Below, in pieces: positions 12,086-23,570 of a stretch of 64,000 bases of DNA (its first letter is position 1; each line of letters begins with the position of its first letter). The stretch lies in contig JAPZLL010000001.1 in assembly GCA_036250225.1 (NCBI GenBank), positions 372,001-436,000 of the forward strand, read 5' to 3'. The notes below the pieces were generated by a model, which did not search any database, was not told the DNA's origin, and saw only the letters and a list, made by a program, of their open reading frames with translations. Both the position numbers and the translations under genes were made by a program. Source of the stretch: Cercophora sp. LCS_1 (Eukaryota; Ascomycota; Sordariomycetes; Sordariales; Lasiosphaeriaceae).

Positions 12086-12450
12086 TTCTGGTATCATAGC
12101 TCTCTCTCCCCAACTCACGCTTCCATTGACCGAGTGCTATGGACGACTTGATATACCCGCTTGAGCTGTGTTTCTTTGAACTTTCTGTCACAAAGGCTTG
12201 GGTGTGTATAGGATCTGTGTGGGATAGCGTATGTAGCGTTGTATGCAGTATGTAGTAATGACTGACGTCAAGATTGCGAGTGGGTTGAATCTGATGGTTG
12301 TGATGAACTGTGTGTCTGTGTTGTGCTTATGACAAGGTATTTCCCTGATGACCTAGAGTCGGAGGATGAGATGGTTCTAGGTCTTGGGACCGGCAACTTT
12401 ACTCCACTCAACTGCACTTGCAAGGTTCACTGCCGGTGGGCTGAAGGATG

Positions 12451-12485
<35 letters not shown>
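12451..12485. repeat. (AACAGC) microsatellite
   Basis: Nearly six copies of a six-base AACAGC unit. One plus-strand frame reads as poly-Gln, but the enclosing 76-codon open frame looks accidental. Confidence 0.9.
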
Positions 12486-12490
<5 letters not shown>

Positions 12491-12726
12491 CCTGGTCGGT
12501 AGAAAAAGGGGCCACAACACAAGGCTCAAGTTACTCAGTATCAACACAAGCAGCATAATAACATCTTGCCTCTCGTGCTTTTGCTGTTATCTCTTGCCAC
12601 CAGAGCGAAGCTAAAGGCTTACAATAGCGCACAGTTGTGACGCCTTCAAGACACCCACCTCCTTTTCGCCGGCTGGCTCACCCCCAACACCAACCCCCAA
12701 CACCAATACAGTACAATAACATAAAT

Positions 12727-12740
12727 TGTGTGTGTGTGTG
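12727..12740. repeat. (TG)7 dinucleotide repeat
   Basis: Seven TG units. An A12 run at 12790-12801 and ACAAC repeats up to about 12822 lie just downstream. Confidence 0.85.
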
Positions 12741-12917
12741 CCAAACCAAGTCAAGTATTGTCTGTCGCTCGTCTTCTGGACCTGATACCAAAAAAAAAAA
12801 ACACAACACAACACAACACAACGCCGCTGACTTTCAAAAAAAAAACATGAAGGTTTAATCTTATATACATGTCTGGCTGTGAGTGTGTGTGAAAAGCCAT
12901 TCTCAGGCTAAGTCGCC

Positions 12918-15790
12918 TTACCACCCAAAGTCCTGATAAAACTGTTGCACCTCGATTTCATCTTCCGCCCGGGGTGTCATTTGCTGCATTTGCCTCCTCG
13001 CAGTCCTACGGTGTCTGCCAATCACTCGGTTGTTGCCAGATCGGACGCGAATCTTCTCTTGTGGACCATCAACAAAGCCAATTGGCGCCTCGGGGGCTAC
13101 TGTTGATACCACAGGCTTCGCTGGAGCATCTCTGGCCACTGTTGGGGCCGAACGCCTTGCCGAAGTCTTCCTTGCAGAAACCCTCCTCGCTGTTCCCTTT
13201 CCTTTGCGATTTCCAGGTTTCCAGTCCTCATCTTTTTCGTCATCTTCCTTACTGGATGACTCCTCGTCGTCTTCGTCTTCCCAATCCCTACCAAGGCTTT
13301 CCACCTCCCTAGAAGCCCCCGGGATATCCTGTGTCTCCCACGACTCGAAGTTAAACCCGCTCGCTGCCTCAAAGCTACGCGCTTCTGTAGAAGCTTCCGG
13401 GTCTTCGGGTGTCTCCTACGACTCGAAGGTGAACCCGAGCGCTGCCTGTTCCACGAGCCCGCTCTATGGCCCGCCGGTAGCAGAGTCCTTCTCCGTTTGT
13501 ACCCTAGCTTGCACCATCTGCTTGTGTCGACTGTTCTTCAGATGGACCTCGAAATTACCAACGGTTTCCTCTGGGCCAGGCGTGTACAGCTTTCCGGTGC
13601 AGTCCAAACAACGAATTCGCGGCAAAAAAGCGAACTCTACGTTGGGTGGGAATTCGGCGCCCGGTTTCATCGGAAGGGCTTGCTGCGTGGTCTTGTCGAG
13701 CATGCAGTAGCGCATGACGCCCTCAAAGAGGTCGTCCGGATACCGCGGCTTGAGTGCTTGCAAGGCCGCGTTGAACCATGCCGGCGTTGGAGGCTGAGGA
13801 GGGATGGTTAGATTAGTTTCCACTTGGGGGTAATTAGGGAGAGAAATGGAAAGCGGCTCACTAAGGGATGGGGAGGTGCTCCAGGTGGGGGAGGGGGTGG
13901 AGCAGGGATCTTCCCGATCTGTGGCACAACTGTAGGGGGAGGTGCTGAGGATTTGGAGGCCATGTTAGAATGGGACTGGAGGGATGAGGGCGTGTTAGTT
14001 TTGGGAGGAAGTGCTTGGATTGGCGCCGATGGTGTAGACGGAGGACCCATACCGATTGCTGGTTTCGGTTGGGGAAAGCTGTTTGGTGTTCCGGCCGTTG
14101 AGGGGCCTGGCGTGGCCTGTTTTGCTCTGAGGTCACGGATCAGTTTTCTGAGTCTAACAGGCGAAACTTTGAGAGTGACGATATAGGTCGTCGGCTCCTC
14201 GGTCTCCTCCCGAGTGGCTTCCCTGCCGAACCGGACCACACGAGATGTCCTTGTCTCGTGGTGGTGGATGATTGGCTCCGGAGTTTCAGATTTGCCTAGG
14301 TTCGCCATTCTCTGGGCAGCCGCCGAGGCAGCACCGCGCAGACCTCTTGTTCGTGCGGTGCCTTGGAGCTGCGACATGGCTGGCGAATCAGGTGCTGAAT
14401 CATCGCTTTCGTCAGAGTCCGAGTCCTGGGCATTCTTCTTGCCGCGCCCTGAGATGCCGCCGGTGCCCGTGGCCCGCTTGAATAGTCGGGTGTCCTCAAG
14501 ATCCAACGCGGCCCCGGGTAACACAGAGGATACGATTGAGGTTCGGATCGTCCTCTGTCTCTCTTTAAGGTCTGGGAGTACGGGCCCGCCGCGCCTATTG
14601 ACGGATCGTTTCTGTCGTCTTTGCTCACGCGATAGAATCGTTTCGCTCTTGTCCAATTCGGCCTCTGTGTTCTCAAACAGATAAGGAGCGTAGTCTTTGG
14701 CCTGCTGCTGCGGTCGGAAGACAGCCGGTATAGGCGACGGGAGAAACGCGGCTGTGAGATCAGAGTCCTCGATCGGTCGGCCATCAAAGGGGTGGCCAAC
14801 ACTGTACAGACTGCGAGTGAAAAGCTGGGCCTGTTCCCGAATGCAGTGGGCGATGGCCGTGGTAAACTCTCCGGATAACGCCAAATCCTTTGCCATGCAC
14901 GAAGCAAACTCTTCCGGCGAGTTCATCGGGTTGTTGATCTCCCATTCGAACTGATCCACCAGCGTGTGCGCGCCAATTGTGATGTTGAGCTTGACTAGGA
15001 TGCGCATTTCGTCGTTCTTGTATGCTAGATACGGGAGCTCGGGGTCGAGCGCGTCCTCCTCCGAGTAAACATGCGGGTGGTATTCTTGGAGCTGTTCTTG
15101 GATCTGGTTCAGGACCTGATCGAAGACCGGCTGGTTCAGGGACACCTTGAGACCCATATCCTCAACAAGCTGTGCGGCAAACCCATCGATTGGAATGAGG
15201 CGATCGTGGAGATTGTACGTGAAGGTGTCGCGCAGCTTCACCTTGTCCCAATCGACGTCTATCCGAATGGGCACCAGTTCCTCGTGTTCTTCGGCTTGTT
15301 TCTTCATGTCCTTCCTGCTGAATTTGAGCAGAGGGGTCACCCGACGGGCTTGCCGCTTCTGTTGTGGGTAGAGGATCTTGGTTGGGCCGGGCGTGTCGGT
15401 GTATCCGTTTCCATAGCCATTGTAGCCAGCGCCAAAGATTTGAGAGGGGTTTCTCTGGCCAGGTTCGCCGAGTTTTCGATAGTTATCAGTCCGTGAGCGC
15501 ATCTCTTTCGTGTCCCTAAGCATGCGTTCCTGGTCATCCTTGAGCGCGGCAGAATGGATCCAATCGCGCGTCACGAAGCGGTCGACGAGCACTTTGTTAA
15601 GACTCTCCTTGTCGCGCTCAGGAATGGTTGGGGGCGCGCCCCCCTTCGGAATCGGGGTGCCTGGTTTCGATGCCGGGTTCGAGTGGGCAGGCGTCGAAGA
15701 CACAACGGCGTCGCCATCGTTTGAGCCGAAACTGGCATTGCCGCTGCCACCATTGCCGGCGACGGCGGCCGTTGGCTGCGATGCGGCCAT
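12918..15790 (-). CDS. SNF5: SWI/SNF chromatin-remodelling subunit Snf5
   Basis: Model: exons 15790-13862, 13793-13503 and 13415-12918, giving 905 aa. The frame extends upstream of the ATG at 15790 only to a TTG. Snf5 (SMARCB1/INI1 family) is a core SWI/SNF subunit that contacts the nucleosome acidic patch and activators. The SNF5 homology region with its two repeats is at about residues 170-337, with blocks such as VPIRIDVDWDKVKLRDTFTY and LVDQFEWEINNP. A Pro-rich linker follows, then a zinc-finger-like C705-x2-C708-x18-H727-x5-H733 and an acidic-then-basic tail. The first intron is clear. The second (13502-13416, 87 bp, GTACAA..TAG) is inferred because two in-frame TAG codons (13466-13464, 13418-13416) interrupt one continuous frame. 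Without splicing there the protein would end after 752 aa. Confidence 0.88.
13311..13466. repeat. 78-bp in-frame tandem duplication in SNF5
   Basis: Two adjacent diverged copies with a 78-bp (26-codon) period. Anchor blocks are the shared CGACTCGAAG at 13341-13350 and 13419-13428, flanked by matching GTGTCTCC and GCTGCCT strings. In the gene's sense the right copy comes first, and it falls almost wholly inside the inferred second intron. Confidence 0.75.
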
Positions 15791-16552
15791 GGGGCTGGAT
15801 AGCGGAAAGATTTGCGCAGGCGACTTCAAGCGCGCTCGAGATGGTTCAGCGAGTTTTTAAAGTGGAATTTGCACGGGGCGAAGATCGTGTCTTGCGGCTG
15901 GCCAGCTCGCGGTGAGGCTTGCGCTGTGCGAACGGGGCGGACTGCGGAAGAGCAAGAAACGGCGCGCATCCACCGACCAATGAGAGAACGGCTTGGCATA
16001 AAAGGTTGCCAGGACTCTGTCTCAGAGCCTGGGCCCAAACAATTGTGACTACAGAGCGCAACAACCAAGAGAGTTTCCCCTTCGCAGGGCCGATTTAAAA
16101 TTTTCCAACTTGAATAGCTACGTTAAACAGTCTAAAAGCACCGGAAACTCTAGATACTCTCACATTTTTTGTGTTATTCGCTTCCTGGACGTCGAACAGC
16201 GATTTGGGATGACGCTTGGAAACTTTATTTTGGCTAGCTCAAGGTCCTGCATGTACCAATGACCTTAGCCCAATGCACCTACCGACTCCAGCTTTCGCGT
16301 CGACCTGATGGAACCTGGAGGTGCGTTCTGGCGAGTCGCATGCAACGAATGATTGAGTGGAGCGTCACCAAGCACACAGAACCCCCCTTCCCCCCGCCTT
16401 TACAAAATAGACAAGCAGCACAAAATCGTGCTCTCCCGGCTGCCCGCTTCCCCTCTGTCTCTCACACGTCCCCAACCCCTCGTTGCACGGCTTTCAGTCT
16501 CTTTTCAAGTATTCGGTTTTTAACCTCGATCGTTCCATTATACTAGCCCAAA
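15791..16552. promoter_or_regulatory. Bidirectional promoter region SNF5 / EBP1-like gene
   Basis: 762 bp between two divergent start codons, so it carries both promoters. No open frame of note. A pyrimidine-rich stretch lies in the last 150 bp before the plus-strand start, as in many highly expressed fungal genes. Confidence 0.5.
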
Positions 16553-18063
16553 ATGGCGACCGAAGAGAAGGAAGTTGGTAAGTATGAAGCTTAGAAGAGC
16601 ACGCAGTAACCCCGCCTACCCCGCTGCTGCTTTTGTTACTCGTCGCCTTGCTCTCGTGCCCAGCTCCCAGCTCCCGGCCCAGGGCAACCATGAGGCACGC
16701 CGTCCGCATCACCAATATGCTGACCCGGCCTAGATTACACTCTTAACAACCCCGACACCCTCACCAAGTACAAGACTGCTGCGCAGATCTCGGAGAAGGT
16801 GCTCGCTGAGGTCTCGAAGCTGTGCATTGCCGGCGAGAAGATCGTCACTATCTGCGAGAAGGGCGACAAGCTCATTGAGGAGGAGCTGGCCAAGGTCTAC
16901 CGCGGCAAGAAGGTCAACAAGGGTGCGTTATTGCTCTGGTCCTGGTTCAAGTTGGCCCAGGCAGACTGACTAGAGCTCTCGCTCTGCAGGTTTCTCCCAC
17001 CCCACCACCGTCTCCCCTGCTGCGTTCGTCACCCCCTATACCCCCCTTGCCGGAGACGAGAAGGAGGCGGCGACAGAGCTCCAAGCTGGTGAACCCGTCA
17101 AGATCCAGCTTGGTGCCCAGATCGATGGCTTCGGTTCGATTGTCTGCGACACCGTCCTGGCTCCGGCCGCCGACAAGGCCGAGGAAGTTGTCACTGGCCG
17201 CTCTGCCGACCTCATCCTGGCCACTCACTATGCCAATGAGCTCCTCCTAAGACTCATGCTTCCCCCTGGACTTCTGGCGTCTGGCACCGACGAGGAAAAG
17301 GCCAAGGCCGCTTCAGTCAAGGCTCCTACTCAGTCGAAGATTACCAGCCTTCTCGAGAAGGTTGCGCAAGCTTACGACTGCAATCTGGTTGAGAGCACCA
17401 CTTCATGGCTCTTTGACCGCAACGAGATTGAGGGCAAGAAGAAGATCGTCATCGCTCCTGGCGAGGGCACCAAGGGCGAGGGCGTCCCCGAAGTTGGCGA
17501 GGTCTGGGGCGTGGAGATGGGCGTCAGCTTGGGGTCTGGCAAGGTCAAGCAGTTCGAGCAGCGGACCACACTCCACCGCCGCACCCAGCAGACGTATGCC
17601 CTCAAGCGCCCTTCGTCGCGCAAGATCCTGTCCGAGGTGCAGAAGAAGTTTGGCACCTTCCCGTTCAGCTTGAGACAGCTGGAGGACGAGCGTGACGCGA
17701 AGACTGGCGTCATTGAGTGTGTGCGCGGAAACGTCTTCCGTCAGTACGAGGTTGTTGGCGACAAGGACAATGCTCCTGTTGCCAGGCTTCTGACCACTAT
17801 TGGTAAGATCTCCCCCGAGAGCAAAGGCACAGGCGAGAGACGATGCTAATCTACGAATAGCCATCACAAAGAATGGTATTACCAAGCTTGGCACTCCTCC
17901 GGCGCTCGACTTGAGCAAGTACAAGTCGGACAAGAAGATTGAGGACGAGGAGATTCTCAAGATTCTGGAGCAGCCTCTCTCCAGGAATACTGGAAAGAGC
18001 AAGAACAAGAAGAAGAAGAAGGCGGCCAAGAAGGAGGAATCAGAGGACAGCGACGACGAGTAG
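16553..18063 (+). CDS. EBP1/PA2G4-type proliferation-associated protein (curved DNA-binding protein family)
   Basis: Four exons, 16553-16577, 16734-16922, 16990-17802 and 17861-18063, joined by GT..AG introns in consistent phase, give 409 aa. The first coding exon is only 25 nt. The family has a methionine-aminopeptidase (pita-bread) fold without peptidase activity. It includes human EBP1/PA2G4 and S. pombe Cdb4, and members bind ribosomes and structured RNA near the tunnel exit. Recognisable blocks are DTLTKYKTAAQISEKVL near the N-terminus, GFSHPTTVSP, a central segment with IDGFGSIVCDT, and KFGTFPFSLRQLED near residue 300. The C-terminus ends in a Lys-rich patch (KSKNKKKKKAAKK) and an acidic tail, as in EBP1. 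It could act in ribosome biogenesis or translation. Confidence 0.93.
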
Positions 18064-19314
18064 GAGGATCTCGCCAGACTTGCATCTGAGTGATGTGCGT
18101 GGGCTGTCACGTCGTGGCCGTCTTTTGTGCCTTAACATGGCTGGATTTGAAGCGCGAAATGTGCTCGAACAATCATCTGGCGAATAGCCATTTTAGCGAC
18201 CGTCATACATAGAAGATATGTCAGGAGGGGAGTGAAAGGTAGCATGGGTAACAGGCGGGAGGAGAAGTCCCGACTTGGCCTCCCAGTGTCTTAGCCCCAA
18301 AAAAGCAATGCAAGCACATTTGATCGAGCAATCTCTGTAGGGACGAGCCTGTCCTGGAGCCTCCATCGTCACTGGCAGTATGTGTTTACTTGTGGCTCGC
18401 CGGCCGAAGCGGAAACCATGTGATCACAGCCCGCTCCGAATGCCTACGGAGGAATTGAACTTTATCGCAGATGGGGAAGGAAGAAGGCCAGGGACGGCTG
18501 GCGACTTGGGGGTGCAGGTGCAAAAATCTGAGTGTGCAGATTTCCTGATTCGAAGGGCCGGTTCAGTTGCCTTACTATTGTGCTGGGGTGGTCTATGCTG
18601 CGAATAGGGCTATTTAATCCAGGGCTTCCTATTCAGGAATTACCTTGCTATTGTGAGTGCTATTGTTCTACCACTGTGGTGTGGTTTCTGTTCTTGTCTG
18701 CGAGCTTGAGGACTGTATTTTAAATTCCCCCCTGCCCAAAGTTTACCTCCCTCACCTCTCTCCACAACACACCCCTGGAAAAAGGAGCGTGCAAGTCGCG
18801 ACACCAGTCTTCTTCTCTTCCCACGCGCCTTTTACCAGTCAAGAAATTCTTCCAGACAATCTCTTGTTCCAATTAATATTTTGAGACTGCGCAATCGCGA
18901 TTTTTACGACCTTCGCGCAGGTTCCGCGCCTTTTTGGTGCTGAAAGTGCTGTTCCGGCCTCTGCGGGCGAGAAACAGCGGCTCCCCCCTGCTCGGATTAC
19001 CCGTCACCCCCAAAAAGCTCAGGACCAGTCCCTCTGCGACCATCCCGCCCTTTGCACCAGACACCCTTCAACAATCCACGCGTACCAACGCCGAGAACGC
19101 GCCTTCACGCCGCAGTTTTTGATGCTGCAAAGACTCTGACAGGTATTCCCCCCTCCCTTGATTCTTTTTTGGCAGCGATGCTAACCTCTTGCGCAGGCGC
19201 GAGTCCAGGTTGGCGAAAGGGGTTGTGGAAGCGCAATCAAAGAAGGGGGCGAGCGAGGCCCAGAGAGGGCGAATCCTATTCACCACACACAAGGCCACTA
19301 CAAGGCCACCTACG
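18064..19314. other. Intergenic region and RCO1 leader
   Basis: 3' flank of the EBP1-like gene and promoter plus 5' leader of RCO1. The leader has a probable 54-bp intron at 19143-19196 (GTATTC start, CTAAC branch site, GCGCAG end) and a short upstream ORF at 19122-19139 (MLQRL, then TGA). After splicing, the first ATG past this uORF is 19315. No other gene seen. Confidence 0.55.
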
Positions 19315-22300
19315 ATGACGATGCCGAAAGCACCGGCTTCGTCGACCAGATCGACTCGATCCCGATACTCGAGTCCGCATCCAAAGCAGACCCCGAACGG
19401 CGAGTCTTCTTCGCAGAGCAAAGCAGGCACCCCTACGCCCGCACCCGCCGACACACAGCTTGCACGACAACAGTCGATGCTGCGCGGCTGGCTTGAGCCA
19501 CCTCTCAATTCGAAGCCGTCATTCCAAGACGAGGGCTTGGTACGCCACGGCGTAGTTGAAAACATGGCTCCTCTCGGCACGATGCCAAAGGCCGGGCTCT
19601 TTAAGAAAACCTCCGGCCCCGTGCTTCCACCGCCTGAGCCTCGTCTACAGCCTATCCGCAAGATCGTATTCAAGAACAGACCGAAGCCTGCAGCGCCTCC
19701 TACGCCCGCGCCTATCGACACACCAGCCGCTGTACCTGCTCCTGAGGAGGACGAGACAGAAGAGGAGGAAGAGGAGGAGGAAGACCCTCTCCCATACGAC
19801 CAAGACGGACGTCGGTACTCATTGCAATCCGGTGAGGGCATGGAATACAGCGGCTACTCACGCAGGAGCATGTCGGGAGCGAGCGGGCAAATGGGATCGA
19901 TTTCGTCATCGACATACCAGCATGCACCAATGTCACTCGCAGAACTCAAGGATAGGACCGACCAGGTTATCGAGAAGGCCGTGGACGAGGCTCTCAATAG
20001 CTTTCGCTACCCCACTGCATTCGCGTTGCGGACCCTTTACGACGAGAAATGCCACGAACCGGCGTTTCTCGGCATGATTGACAGAGTTTTCCGCCAGGTT
20101 GCGCATCGCGACGACCTAAACGAGTTTCGACAACTCATGGCTCCCAAAAAGCGAGAGGGAAGGCAAGGCAACAAAGCCTGCTATTATTTTATTCCACCCA
20201 GTACGGGGGCAGGCTTCCCTCCGCACGTACCGAAACCTGCTCCATACGGTCACCTAATCAAAATTGACCTCTCCATCATGCGGAAAGAACCCACACCCGA
20301 GCGCCAATCTGAGTCGGACCTTTCTGCACAACAACACACCACACAACCTGAACCTACACCTGAGCGCACACCTACGCCGCAGCCAGAAACGAAGGCCGAA
20401 CCTGAGCCATCACCGGCGCCGGTCGTTTCTCCTTCACCAGCACCTCCTCCTGCACCTGCCGTTGCGCCGTCACCTGCACCCGAGCCAGTCTCTGAGCCAG
20501 CCCACGAGCCAGCTGCTGAGCGGGTTGGCAAGCGCGAGCTGCCCCAGGAGGAAGAGCAGCAAGAGCAAGAGCAAAACGCCGATGCTCACGTTCGCAAGAA
20601 GCGCAGATCTAACCGACACTCGACTGCTGCAGCAAAGATGTCTGTCGGCGCCGCCAATGGCAAGGTCAAGGTGAAGTCGCCCGAGAAGCGTCGCACTCGT
20701 CATCAGTCGCACTCTAGCACATCGTCACTGTCGAGCGCGCGGTCTCTGTCGCCGCCTGCCGAGATTGAGAATGATGCTGAAGGCGCCGAAGTCGCCAACG
20801 AGACTGGCGAGGTCATGGAAATCGACGAACCCAATGATGCAGCGCCCTCTCGAGCTAGTCCCGCCGCAGAGAGCGTCAGCAGCGTTGTCGCGCCCTCAAA
20901 GTCGGCCGCCAAAAAGAAGCGGCGGTCTATTGTCGTCCGAAAGAGCACAAAGGCCAGCGCGGCCAGCGAGCAGTCTGCCTCCAAGGCCTCAACGCCAGCA
21001 GTCACGCGACGATCAGCTGCAACATCTCAAGAAACCACTCCGGCGCCGCAGCAGGCAGCCGACGAGCTGGCGAACGAGCAGCATTACGACATGCCTGCCG
21101 TTGTGGACTCACCGCTATTCCCGCAGCAAGGAAAGAAGGGCACCAAGGGCGGACTCGTGTTCCCCAGCAAAGTCGGCAAAATCGACGATAACGATCCCAA
21201 GCTGCGTCTACGACAAAGCGCGCGCGCCATCTCAAATATCTACCAAGACGTTGTCACCGAGAGTTTTGCCCGCGATGTAGCTGCTGAGGACGACGCGACA
21301 CCCGAAGTGGCGGAGACGGCAGCCCCCGCGGCTTCATCATCACGGTCGCGCGCTTCACTTCCGGCAACCCGCTCGACGCCAGCTGCCACCAACACACGCA
21401 GCACTCGATCAGCTCGCAAGCGATCCCACGACGAAGTTGAGGAGCAACCTTCACCCATTGTCGCCAATTTCCCTATTCCGGACGCAGTTTCCTCCACGCC
21501 TGCCAACTCTCGTGCCGGCACGCCATCTCTGCGGGCTGCAAAGAAGCCTAGGACGGGTCTGCGTGTTAAGAACTCGTAAGTGTCCCATGTCAGACGCAGT
21601 TCGCCACCCGAGTTTTTGCTAATGATCCGATTACAGACCCGTCAAGAAGAAGTCCGGCACATCGGCGGGCATCCCGCGTGCCAGCGGTGAGCGCAGCAGC
21701 CCTGGCGCTGCTCCCAGAGAGGTAAGCAATCCATCCCATTTTTCCTCCAAACCATCAACACTGTGGCCCTTCGGGGCTGAGGCCGCGAACCACGCGCGTG
21801 TGCTGCCTTCCGCGACATGGGGCTGGTTGGCCGTGAGCAGTCAGGCATGGGGGCGGAGGGTGTCACGGTACGCCCATGCGGCAGCATCAGGGGGGCGGGT
21901 GGGGGGCATGGCTAGCGGCGAGCGCTGCGACTGGCTTTTGGCTGTTTTGCCGAAATATGCCGCACAAACACGTCGTTTTCCATGATTGATGATGAGTCGG
22001 GATCGCTGACTTGGCACTCCACAGGCACAGGACGACAATGATGACTACTGCGCGTCGTGTGGCGGCAACGGCGAACTGCTTTGCTGCGATGGTTGCACAC
22101 GCTCATTCCATTTCCACTGCGTCGACCCGGTAGTGCCCAAGAACATTGACACATCTGAGAATGCAGAGTGGTTCTGCAACGTGTGTCTGGCCACCCGCGA
22201 GACCGACATTCCGGTTCATAAGGGTCCGTTTGCCCTGCTCCTGGAGAGGCTTGACGGCAAAAACTCAACGGCATTCCGCCTCCCCCACGATGTGCGCGAC

Positions 22301-23558
22301 CGCTTCGAGGGTGTTCGCACCGGTCCCGACGGCGAGTATGAGGAGATCACTGCCGTTGTGAAGCCGACCCGCAAGAAGAAGAACGACGAGGAAACAATTC
22401 ATGATCTGTTCCGGCTGCGCGACGCCGAGGGTAATCCTGTCATCTGTCACGGCTGCCAAAAGTCAAGTTGTTCGAACCGGGCCATCATCCCATGTGGATT
22501 GTGCGGTCTGCATTGGCATCTCGACTGCTTGGATCCTCCTCTGGCGAACCCTCCGGTCCTCCGCACCTGGAAGTGTCCCTGCCACATCGAGGATGTTCTC
22601 GCAAAGGTACCCGGCAACCTTGGCCCTGCGCATCGGTTCCGCAAGATCAAGGGTGCGCCAATCATTGAACCCATCTTCCAGCGCGGTTACATCAACAACG
22701 GCTATATCGAGGTCGCCGACGACGAGACCCCCGATGAGAGTGGCTGGAAGGATGTCGAGACGTACGGCCGCATTGTCCGTCTGCCCCAAAAGGGCATCAA
22801 GCTCGACTTTGTGTCTCGGTAAGTTCCCGTTCAAGTGTTGGCCCGGCAGAATTGGTTACTAACGTTCCCCCAGCATGCGCCAAAACCGCAAGGGAAAGCC
22901 CATCCCGCCTGCAGCCGCCACACCAGCTGCAGAGTCTCGTGCGCCGCCCATGCTCGACAAGCGCGAGCTGGACAAGCAGCAAGCGGCGTACAACCTTGTC
23001 CAGCTCAGCGGACAAGGCACCAGTGGTGTCGACGCCCTGGTCGACGCACTGATTGCCGAAGCTAACCCCGCGGTAATCGACTTGATGGCCCGGTCCAACG
23101 CGGACCGCATCGCGGAGAACCAGGGATGGGGCGGCATGGAGGAGCAGAGCCTGCGGGCCATGCTCGCTCAAGTTGACCGCATGGGCGACCGCATTCGCCA
23201 CCTGCTCAACTCGGCCACCCCGGCCACACAGGGACCCGCCAGCGGCGTCGCCAACCTGACGCACGCCCAGACGGCGACCGCCTCGTCGGAGGGTGCCCTC
23301 GTCGACCAGGGCAAGGAGAAGAACCTCCCTTCTCCGGCCCTGAGCAGGGTCGACGAGGAAAAGGCCCTCACCCCTCTGAGGGACGGTGAGGACGCGCTGG
23401 TGGGCTCCTCGCCCACAGACGGCAAGTCGGTCGCCGACAAAGACGACATGCCGGCCACGCCAACCGACAACCGGTTGGCCAACGATGACGACGGCGTCAT
23501 CGTCAAGGAGCCCAAGACCGCCGTCGAGATAGAAGACGGCGGCATGGATCTTGATTAA
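19315..23558 (+). CDS. RCO1: Rco1-type double PHD-finger protein of the Rpd3S histone deacetylase
   Basis: Four exons, 19315-21575, 21637-21721, 22025-22818 and 22874-23558, give 1274 aa in consistent phase. The second intron is long (303 bp). Rco1 works with Eaf3 to bring Rpd3S to H3K36-methylated gene bodies, where deacetylation blocks cryptic transcription. The first 780 residues are a disordered Pro/Ser/Ala-rich region. PHD1 is at about 790-837 (CASCGGNGELLCCDGCTRSFHFHC..WFCNVC pattern) and PHD2 at about 921-969 (CHGCQ..CGLCGLHWHLDC..WKCPCH pattern). The linker between them is conserved in fungal Rco1 proteins. A tail rich in Asp/Lys ends at a TAA lying inside a perfect palindrome. This is not the Neurospora gene called rco-1, which is a Tup1 homologue. 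Confidence 0.93.
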
Positions 23559-23570
23559 ATCAAGATCCAT
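23544..23570. repeat. Perfect 27-bp palindrome over the RCO1 stop codon
   Basis: Arms of 13 bp (23544-23556 and 23558-23570) are exact reverse complements around a single central A at 23557. The TAA stop of RCO1 (23556-23558) is in the centre. Confidence 0.95.

Larger units (their letters stand above)
11746..12917. other. Convergent intergenic region with many simple repeats
   Basis: 3' flanks of PDS5 and SNF5. It holds several simple repeats, listed separately, and no gene I can support. Confidence 0.7.

Noticed and set aside
13464..13466. SNF5 ending at the first TAG, or a broken gene
   Set aside because: The same frame continues for another 166 codons with strong acidic and basic coding character. 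One in-phase intron removes both stops, so a functional spliced gene is preferred, though not proven.
15790..15829. SNF5 and three other genes appearing to start upstream at a TTG or GTG
   Set aside because: For SNF5, the transporter (46777), GRS1 (43111) and the Pumilio exon (29295) these are non-ATG codons. An ATG just downstream, or a first exon upstream, gives the better start.
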